This document shows, piece by piece, positions 1 to 6,222 of a DNA stretch of 6,492 nucleotides. The notes below the pieces were generated by a model that worked only from the letters and a program-made list of their open reading frames with translations, was not told the origin of the DNA and made no database searches. The stretch comes from Globobulimina sp. (taxonomy: Eukaryota > Foraminifera > Rotaliida). Location: positions 1 to 6,492 of the forward strand of contig PIVH01000285.1 in NCBI GenBank assembly GCA_003354225.1, read 5' to 3'. Each line of letters starts with the position of its first letter. Position 1 is the first letter of the stretch. Made by a program: the position numbers and the translations under genes.

Positions 1-467
1 AAAATTTGTGACGATTTGTCATTTGTGATTAATTGAAATAGAATGGAGTTTGTCACAATGTCACAATATTAACAAGAAATAAAATGGATTAAAAAAAAAC
101 AAAAGAAATTAAATTCCATAACACAAAAATACAGGTAAATACATAAAAATACATAAATCAAAGAAGAAAATATATTCAAACATATTCAAATATATCAGTA
201 ATAAGTTAGTTGGTTCAATAATAGGATTAATTAAAAAATCCATGAAATAAAGTTGTTGATTAAATATAATGATTAAATAACATATTCTTTAGGATGTGCG
301 TTCGTTTTATATCATGAATTTTCCATAATGCTGCAAAAACAATTACGCAAAAGCCAAAATAACGAACATCGTAAAGCATAACATAACAAAAAAAATAAAC
401 TAAATCAAAATCATTTCATGAACAATTTATATACAAATACAAAGTACGGAATTCGAATTAAATTAAA
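1..467. other. A/T-rich intergenic 3' flank, no gene seen
   Basis: No convincing coding frame, RNA gene or domain is visible. The stretch is very A/T-rich with many A-runs and short repeats of tacataaa and atattcaaa type. It lies downstream of the minus-strand zinc finger/RRM gene and so probably holds its 3' UTR and transcript end. No AATAAA is seen on the minus strand here. A pyrimidine-rich TTTTTGCAG on the minus strand, ending at position 331, resembles a 3' splice site and could matter if that gene has a further exon. Confidence 0.5.
51..66. repeat. Tandem octamer TGTCACAA x2
   Basis: TGTCACAA occurs twice back to back (51-58 and 59-66). The complementary TTGTGAC occurs at 6-12, so a weak stem could form across about 40 nt. 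Function is unknown and chance origin is possible in such A/T-rich DNA. Confidence 0.45.
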
Positions 468-1007
468 TTATTCGTTGAGTCTTTGATATAAACTCTTTAT
501 TAATGAGACAGATTTGGAGTCATAGTATTCGATTTTAGCGTGAATACTGACGGGGGCATTTTTTTTACTATTTTTTTTAGTTTTTTTGGCGGTGAAACTG
601 CTGCTTTCGGATTCGCCAATAATAGCGCTGTCTGGATCCGGAGCTGTTTTCTTGCTTTTATTGCTTTTGTTTTTCGTTCTTTCAATACGTAATAATTTAA
701 TATCACCGAATTTACCAAATAAATCTTTATTTGCTAATTTGGGTGTTGCTATTTCATTTGATATTGACATTAAAATTATGGTATTCTTATTTAAAAACAA
801 CAATTTATGCGACATCAAATATGATATCATTACCCGGCCGATTCGTAATTTTTCAAATTCAAACTCTTCGCCATCTTCTTTAACGACAAAACATGCGACA
901 CATTCGTCATTAAAAAAACTATTCATAAAACCACAGCACGGACAATTCCATGAAGAAAATACGGTATTGTGGATGTGGACTCTTTCGTCATTGCTGTTAC
1001 AAGGCAT
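468..1007 (-). CDS. RanBP2-type zinc finger plus NOT4/CNOT4-like RRM protein
   Basis: This is a 179-aa protein starting at the first ATG of the frame (1005-1007). The frame is open upstream to about 1154 but has no ATG there. A complete RanBP2-type zinc finger is seen at residues 20-39: W20, C22, C25, N29, C36 and C39, matching W-x-C-x2-C-x3-N-x6-C-x2-C. An RRM-like fold follows: strand 75-83, a helix with the segment LFGKFGDIK (96-104), strand 103-110, a Lys/Ser-rich loop 111-151, strand 153-162 and helix 163-176. The first strand, ATPKL and the FGKFG turn resemble the RRM of NOT4/CNOT4, the ubiquitin-ligase subunit of the CCR4-NOT deadenylase complex. No RING is present. RNA binding is the likely role and a link to mRNA decay is inference. 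The RRM seems to stop before its fourth strand, so a 3' exon may be missing. It is divergent from the antiporter gene. Confidence 0.72.
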   Translation of the reverse strand: MPCNSNDERVHIHNTVFSSWNCPCCGFMNSFFNDECVACFVVKEDGEEFEFEKLRIGRVMISYLMSHKLLFLNKNTIILMSISNEIATPKLANKDLFGKFGDIKLLRIERTKNKSNKSKKTAPDPDSAIIGESESSSFTAKKTKKNSKKNAPVSIHAKIEYYDSKSVSLIKSLYQRLNE

Positions 1008-1210
1008 ATTGATTAAGTATTGATCAATTGGTATATTGAGAAATTTAGTTGGTATGCTTTTAAAGTGATGAGAGTAAAAGGAAGTTTTAAAGTGTTTATG
1101 TATTAAATTTAGGAAAACCTTTTTAAGTCCAACCAACCGACCTTGGTGGACCTGTCAATGGATATATTTATTAGTATCACCACAAATCATTTCCTTCCGT
1201 TTTTTTTTAA

Positions 1211-1218
1211 TTTATATA
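1211..1218 (-). promoter_or_regulatory. Candidate TATA box for the minus-strand RRM gene
   Basis: The minus strand reads TATATAAA, about 204 nt upstream of the ATG at 1007. In DNA this A/T-rich such matches are frequent. The support is its orientation toward the gene and its pairing with a plus-strand counterpart at 1343. Confidence 0.3.
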
Positions 1219-1309
1219 TTATCAAAGAACTACGCTGCTTTAAACGATATGTTCCAAAAGATAACCCTTCCACCTGGTCGATAAGTTGAATACATTTTAT
1301 TCAATTATA

Positions 1310-1338
1310 CCAGAAACGCTTTGCAAATCCAGAAACGC
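1310..1338 (+). repeat. 10-nt direct repeat CCAGAAACGC
   Basis: CCAGAAACGC occurs at 1310-1319 and again at 1329-1338, 19 nt start to start. It is richer in G+C than its surroundings and sits between the two outward TATA-like boxes, immediately upstream of the plus-strand one. It could be a pair of transcription-factor sites serving one or both genes, which is an inference from position only. Confidence 0.45.
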
Positions 1339-1342
1339 GCAA

Positions 1343-1350
1343 TATATAAG
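1343..1350 (+). promoter_or_regulatory. Candidate TATA box for the antiporter gene
   Basis: TATATAAG lies directly after the CCAGAAACGC repeat pair and points toward the antiporter gene, whose ATG is 350 nt downstream. That would imply a long 5' UTR, possibly with an intron (1558-1626). The basis is sequence match and position only. Confidence 0.3.
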
Positions 1351-1470
1351 AACGACACCTAAAACTAAAGGGAACACTTGAATTCTTTGAATTGACAAAG
1401 TTAGCATTGAGATTGAATTTCTGTATGAGAAGTGAGAACATAAATTTTGGAAAGTTTGTGCATGTCTCGA

Positions 1471-1502
1471 TTTGTGATTTCGAACATTTTGTAAATCACA
1501 AA
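1471..1502. repeat. Inverted repeat TTTGTGATTT / AAATCACAAA
   Basis: Perfect 10-bp arms at 1471-1480 and 1493-1502 are separated by 12 nt. The same arm sequence, extended to 13 bp and with a 20-nt spacer, recurs in the spacer at 5956-6001. It could be a hairpin, a dimeric binding site or a trace of a small dispersed repeat. The sequence does not decide between these. Confidence 0.6.
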
Positions 1503-1699
1503 GCTGTTTAATCTGTTCTCAAATAGTTCATAGTGTGACACTGATCTATTGTTTAAAGTATATATTTAATTTAGCAGTTTTAAACTCATAAAAAAACAGC
1601 TTAATGCTGGACCCATCTGTTTTTAGCAAGTTTCCGAGATGATGCGACTATGCATATTCTAATACTACTTACGACTCAATTTCGCCTTCAATCGATTCA

Positions 1700-4265
1700 A
1701 TGTCAAACGAAGAAGAATTTCAAGAAATTATTGCTGTGGTTGGATTTCTTGCAGTTGTTTGGATTTGTGGTCGATTATGCAAATTTGTAGAGTTATCTCC
1801 ATTGATTGGATGGATTGCATCGGGTTTAATATTTGGGCCAAACGGACTGGCTCTAATTCCGAATAAACATCAAGAAGTGTGGAGATTATTAGGTACATTA
1901 GGTGTAACTTTAATGATTGCGGAATCCGGAACGCATATTCACTTCGATAAAGTCCGAAAATTGGGTGTTACGGCTGTATTGGTAGCATTAATCGGCACTT
2001 TCTTGCCACTCGCACTGGCATGTGCTCTCGGTATGTTTTTATTTAATTTTATTTAATTATATAAATAAATATCAAATACAAATAGTGTATGTAACGGGCT
2101 TTGGTTCCTTAAAAGAAGGATTCGCGACCGGCTGTGCCATGGCGCCGACCTCAGTCAGTGTTGCATTAAAATTATTGTCTGAAGCAAATCAATTAAACTC
2201 ATTACCCGGACAAACTATTGTAACTGCTGCCTTTTTAGACGATGTATTTTCAATTATTTTATTAGTGATATTACAACAATTTGATAATAATAATACTTCT
2301 CCATCTCCATCAACATTAAATACAATATTTGCAATAAGCAGTAAATTTGTGTTTTGTTTTTTATTTTTATCGATTGGTGTAATTCTGGCAATGTATGTTT
2401 TTAACGAAATTATTCCGAAGTGTTTACATTTTATGCCGTCGTATGATAATATAAATTATCAGCCGCGCGACGAGATGCATTTGATTATAATGATAGCGGT
2501 GTTGGCGAGTTATTGCTATGTCGGGGATAAGATTGGCAGCCATTTGTTAGGCGCCTTTATCGCAGGAATGTCTTTCTCGCAAATCAGTCGCTCGATGTAT
2601 GTGTGGCGCAGACAAATGAAGCGAGTGTGCCAATGGCTGATCAAACTGTTCTTTGCGTGTTCCGTGGCGTTCACCATTCCGACGCAGTCCTTATTAAAAG
2701 TGGAAGCCTTTGCTTATGGCTTATTACTTTCGTTTGTATCTGGAATTGTGGCTAAAATGCTCTCTGGATTTGCCACCCGCTCCTCTTATAACTATGTGGT
2801 TGGCTTCGCCATGGTTGGTCGCGGGGAGTTTGCCTATTTGGTGGCGCAAAAAGCAAAAGAATGGAAACTCATTTCTTCCGATTTGTATGCCATCATTGTC
2901 TGGGCCTTATTGATCGCAGTGATTGTGGCGCCCATTGCCTTTGGTTTTGTGCTCCGAAAAGCATTTAAAAAAGAAGTCAAATCGGGAATAAAATGGTTTA
3001 CCATTCGTGCCGAAGCTAAACATCACACCGGCGTCCATTTCGAAATTGTGGATGTTTTACATAATTTAAAATTGGATATTTTAGAAGCAAAGGTAGAGAC
3101 TGACGGAGATACCGATTGTTCCGAGTTCATTGTTGGTGGCGGTGCCGACTTTTTAGATAAAGATAAAATGTATGAAATATTACATGATATTCGCGAGGCA
3201 GTGGGAGATATAAACCACGCACAAGTTCAATTATTACCAATTGATGAAGTACAATTGGATGAGTTGGATGAGGATGAATCTTTTATTGAGTTGGATGTCG
3301 ATGATTTATTAGAAATTAAGTTAATGAGCAAGCATTCGCCACAAATATTTGCCAAATTAATTGAAGAAATGGAGTTAAATGGGATTCAATTAATTCGTGG
3401 ACATTTAGATAATTTTTTAAACACAGACTCGCAAGTTATATTTGGTAAACTATCGGCACTCGCAAACACTACGCAGAATAATACAGATTGTCGAAATATA
3501 AAAAGTAAATTAAAAAAAGTCTTCGAAATAAATAACATTTCGGCAGAAATGTTATGTAAAAAAATTAGTAGAGATGTCGCCGTATTTCCGCACCATACTA
3601 AATTTAGTGAGTTATTGCAATCGGCGACAAATAAATATAATCCAATGTTAAGTAATAAGTTTGAAAATGGATACGAGATTGAGATTTATTGCGAGTGCTA
3701 TGTTTGCCATTTAATATTATCGATAACGTCAGTCTTTGAATTGTTAGACTTGGACATTAGAACAATAAATATCCAAATAAATGAAGAGAATAACAAATTT
3801 AATTCAACTTTTTTCCTGCAAGAAAAGAATAATAATAAAAATAGAAGAAGTATTATTGAAGAAGAGATAGCGAAAATCTTTGAGAGCAGCAACATTGCGG
3901 CAAGTATCAAAACAAAAGAAATTGAAATAGGTCAAAAAGCATTGGATTTAGATAACAGTTTGCATAGTTTGCAGATTGCGACGTCGAAACTAGCATCGCC
4001 ATCGATATCTGTGTCTGCCTCTGCTGGCTTGCAAAACTTAGCGGCAATCACCCAAAGTACTGTCATTATAACACCCAACAGTTTAAAAGCTCCGCTGCCG
4101 CCATCAATCGAAAAGGGGGAAACAATATTTAATTTGATTGGTTTACTGGACAATGGCGATGTGGACCGTATTGAAGAAATTAATGACAAATCAAACCCAG
4201 ATCTAGACATTGCAGAGAGTCAAAGTAGTAGCACAATTCTTGATATTCTCAATTGTAAATTGTAG
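1700..4265 (+). CDS. NapA/KefB-type (CPA2) cation/proton antiporter with C-terminal ACT-like domains
   Basis: Two exons (1700-2030 and 2086-4265) join in phase to give 836 aa. Residues 1-405 contain about 13 hydrophobic segments, the NapA-like count, and carry CPA2 hallmarks: GPNGL (46-50), APTSV (130-134), the acidic pair D162-D163, GAFIAG (267-272), K334 and GRGEF (355-359). In NapA-type exchangers the DD pair binds and carries ions, and DD rather than QD suggests electrogenic Na+/H+ exchange over Kef-like K+ efflux. No TrkA-N/RCK domain follows. Instead three ACT-like units are visible (about 413-496, 517-604 and 638-724), with an acidic linker near 495-517 and a Ser-rich tail (725-836). 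Units 1 and 3 are clearest, unit 2 weaker. ACT domains usually bind small ligands such as amino acids, so ligand-gated transport is an inference. The ATG at 1700 is the first in frame after a TGA at 1640. The membrane location (plasma membrane or organelle) is unknown. Confidence 0.88.
2031..2085 (+). other. 55-nt GT-AG spliceosomal intron in the antiporter gene
   Basis: The donor is G|GTATGT at 2030/2031 and the acceptor AAATAG| ends at 2085. Removal joins G (2030) to TG (2086-2087) as a Val codon (residue 111) and links the exon 1 membrane segment to the exon 2 sequence TGFGSLKEGFA in frame, as the antiporter family requires. The intron is far more A/T-rich than its flanks. If retained, a TAA at 2054-2056 ends translation after 118 codons. 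No other intron is needed in the gene. Confidence 0.9.
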
Positions 4266-4371
4266 CACATGATATATACATGATATTGTTGTGTGGTTTT
4301 CTGTTATATTTAATTGCTTTGGTTTTTTTTTGTATTTACAATTAAAAACAAACTTAAGAGTCAAGAGTAAG

Positions 4372-5706
4372 ATGGCACTTTTAAACTTATTGTTTTTGCT
4401 AATAACAACCGTAAATGTGAAGAAAGTGGAGGGTGTCGATGTTTTATCCATAGCGCGATTACATTCTAATCCAACCATTCAATGGTACACCAATATGAGT
4501 GATCATGATTCAGTAGTTCGGATTAGATTAATTGGTCCTGCTGACAGATGGTTTGCCATTGGTATTGGGAATACATCAATGGATAATACATACACATTTG
4601 TTGTATATGGTGATGGCACTGTAAGTGAGAGAAGATTAGGTTTCCACAATGCAGGCGATCCATTACCAACACAAGAAACAGATTTAAATATTACTTTTGT
4701 AAACGAAGAAAATGGAATCAGAGAAATTGAAATTAGCAGAGGAAGAGTAGGATATTCAAATTTATTTTATACATTTCCAAATAGTCGATTATCGTCGGTT
4801 GCTTTAATAGCGGCATGGTCCATGTCAGCAGGTGATTTATTTGGGCATTATCATGGTGAAAAAAATAGATTATATCACAGCATAGATTTTTCATTATCCA
4901 ATGAAACCACTCCCGATCCAACCAATGCGCCGACCAGAGCACCTACGCAGGCGCCTACATTAACACCCACCATTTCTCCCACATTAACACCCTCCATATC
5001 GCCTACATTAACCCCGACTGTCTCACCAACGCAAGATTTTCGAAATAGATATGATTTATATGGCATGGCTACAGTGGGCGGCCAGCACTTAGATAATATA
5101 CAATTAGTAATTGGCATTGAATATGAGACAAACACAGTGTTTATAAACATAACTGGCCCGACAGCCACATGGTTTGCTATTGGCTTTGGATCTGATTATA
5201 TTTATGATACTCCTTCTTCTTCGTCAATGAAAGGTAAATACGCCATCATTATTGATTGGACAAGAGAAGGAAATGCATTTTCAGTCATTGACGATCAACA
5301 TATATTGGAATATTTTTTAGATGATCATTATGTAAATATTCAACAGCCATTAAATAAATTCGTTCAACGTAAAATTCAACAGCACCCAGACCAAACAGAC
5401 AGATTTCGGCGAAATGTATTAATGCAAAGACCAACATTCAAAGTGAATGATAGCAATGGAGAATATTTTAATTTTTCAACATGTAATAGAAAATATAAAA
5501 TTATTTGGGCCAGAGGTCAATATAGCCCTTACAAAGCAAATGCATTTGGTGGTGGAGCAGGACATACTGCAACCGATCGCGGAACTGGAAGTGTAACCGT
5601 TCAAGGCGCGCTATTTGATGACTGTAACTCCGTAAAATCACTATTTGATAAAATAAATATTATTTCTATAATAGTGATAACAGTCTATGCAATTGAAAAT
5701 ATATAA
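4372..5706 (+). CDS. Secreted tandem-DOMON protein with Pro-Thr linker, predicted heme-binding
   Basis: This 444-aa protein starts at ATG 4372. The frame is open further upstream but without an ATG. Residues 1-21 look like a signal peptide with a hydrophobic MALLNLLFLLITT core. A DOMON domain (about 23-173) has WFAIGIG, then SMDNTYTFVV, then YHGEKNRLYHSIDF. A Pro-Thr linker (about 181-220) leads to a second DOMON (about 225-413) with WFAIGFG, MKGKYAIII and GHTATDRG. DOMON domains are beta-sandwiches that bind heme or sugars. Met70/His161 and Met286/His398 fall where cellobiose dehydrogenase cytochrome has its Met and His heme ligands, so two b-type hemes are plausible. Several N-x-S/T sites fit an extracellular protein. 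The C-terminus is hydrophobic (about 428-440) and might be a membrane or GPI signal. The antiporter stop is only about 106 nt upstream. The redox partner is unknown. Confidence 0.82.
   Translation: MALLNLLFLLITTVNVKKVEGVDVLSIARLHSNPTIQWYTNMSDHDSVVRIRLIGPADRWFAIGIGNTSMDNTYTFVVYGDGTVSERRLGFHNAGDPLPTQETDLNITFVNEENGIREIEISRGRVGYSNLFYTFPNSRLSSVALIAAWSMSAGDLFGHYHGEKNRLYHSIDFSLSNETTPDPTNAPTRAPTQAPTLTPTISPTLTPSISPTLTPTVSPTQDFRNRYDLYGMATVGGQHLDNIQLVIGIEYETNTVFINITGPTATWFAIGFGSDYIYDTPSSSSMKGKYAIIIDWTREGNAFSVIDDQHILEYFLDDHYVNIQQPLNKFVQRKIQQHPDQTDRFRRNVLMQRPTFKVNDSNGEYFNFSTCNRKYKIIWARGQYSPYKANAFGGGAGHTATDRGTGSVTVQGALFDDCNSVKSLFDKINIISIIVITVYAIENI
4954..5025 (+). repeat. Three 24-nt tandem repeats in the Pro-Thr linker
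   Basis: Units at 4954-4977, 4978-5001 and 5002-5025 encode PTLTPTIS, PTLTPSIS and PTLTPTVS. They follow a less regular stretch of APT tripeptides from about 4912. Unit length preserves the frame, so copy number can change linker length without breaking the gene. Such linkers are often O-glycosylated spacers, which is inferred here. Confidence 0.8.
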
Positions 5707-6222
5707 CAATTTCTTTTCTTTTTTTTTTGTGATGAATTTCTATGTACACTGTGTGCTTTATCATTTTTTGCCATTCTCGATAGCCACAAATCTCCGATGA
5801 TTTAGTACTGTTAAACTCAAGTAAACATTTGAATAATACTCATGAACAAAAAATATCCGCAAAAATTAAAAAAAAAGAAATGGATTATTTCGAAAAAAAA
5901 AACAAAATTGAAATAAAAAGTAAAAAAAGACAATATATTGGTAAACAACAAATCATTTTTGTGATTTTCTCTGCGTGGCTCTCTATTTAAAATCACAAAA
6001 ACATACAAAAAAAATACATTGCATTTTCATCACCACCTCAATGTTTATTAAATGCATTCATTCATTCAGTCAATCAATTTAATAAAACACCACAAAAATA
6101 CAAAAAAAATTTATAAAATAATTAAATTAAGACAAAACAAAAAAAAAGAACATAGAAAAAATAAAAGAAGGAAATATTTTGAGAAAAAATTAGAAAAAAA
6201 TAATTAAAAAAAAAGGGGGTTA
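5707..6222. other. A/T-rich spacer between convergent genes
   Basis: This 516-nt stretch lies between the DOMON stop and the stop of the minus-strand gene. It has long A-runs and no believable gene. A minus-strand open frame inside it is a Phe-rich product of A/T composition. Candidate poly(A) signals are AATAAA at 5912-5917 and 6081-6086 on the plus strand and at 6044-6049 on the minus strand, all low confidence in DNA of this composition. It also contains a 13-bp inverted repeat (5956-6001) and a short ATTC/CAAT tetranucleotide tract near 6056-6078. Confidence 0.55.
5956..6001. repeat. 13-bp inverted repeat TTTTTGTGATTTT / AAAATCACAAAAA
   Basis: Perfect 13-bp arms at 5956-5968 and 5989-6001 flank a 20-nt, relatively G+C-rich spacer. 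The central 10 bp of each arm equals the arm of the inverted repeat at 1471-1502. Lying between convergent genes, it could form a hairpin in either 3' UTR, but its sister copy lies in a divergent promoter region, so a simple terminator role does not explain both. Confidence 0.65.

Larger units (their letters stand above)
1008..1699. other. Divergent intergenic region between two head-to-head genes
   Basis: This spacer must hold the 5' ends of both the minus-strand RRM gene and the plus-strand antiporter gene. It contains outward-facing TATA-like boxes (1211-1218 minus, 1343-1350 plus), a 10-nt direct repeat between them, a short inverted repeat TTGAAT/ATTCAA (1286-1304), and a 10-bp inverted repeat at 1471-1502. 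A GT...AG pair at 1558-1626 ending in CTGTTTTTAG could be a 5'-UTR intron. The antiporter frame is closed upstream by a TGA at 1640-1642, with no in-frame ATG between it and 1700. A seven-codon upstream ORF begins at the ATG at 1639. No other coding region is supported. Confidence 0.5.

Noticed and set aside
586-1023. Plus-strand open frame of 145 codons
   Set aside because: It is the antisense of the zinc finger/RRM gene, whose minus-strand frame has clear domain motifs. The plus-strand product is a Leu/Phe-rich shadow.
1008-1136. N-terminal extension of the RRM protein to 1136
   Set aside because: That start codon would be TTG. The frame has no ATG before 1007, so the eukaryotic start at 1007 is preferred.
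4291-4371. Longer start for the DOMON protein at 4291
   Set aside because: The codon there is GTG. Starting at the ATG at 4372 also places a signal-peptide-like segment right at the N-terminus.
3698-4478. Several minus-strand frames opposite the antiporter C-terminus
   Set aside because: They are shadows of the long plus-strand exon and have no recognisable domains.
4875-5168. Minus-strand frame rich in GVNVGE repeats
   Set aside because: It is the antisense of the Pro-Thr tandem repeat of the DOMON gene; the repetition is inherited from that coding strand.
1700-5706. Antiporter and DOMON genes as an operon
   Set aside because: The spacing is short, but the spliceosomal intron and the lack of bacterial signals point to a eukaryote. 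Closeness alone does not show co-transcription.
5817-6008. Minus-strand 63-codon Phe-rich frame
   Set aside because: It arises from poly(A) tracts in the spacer and shows no coding character or motif.
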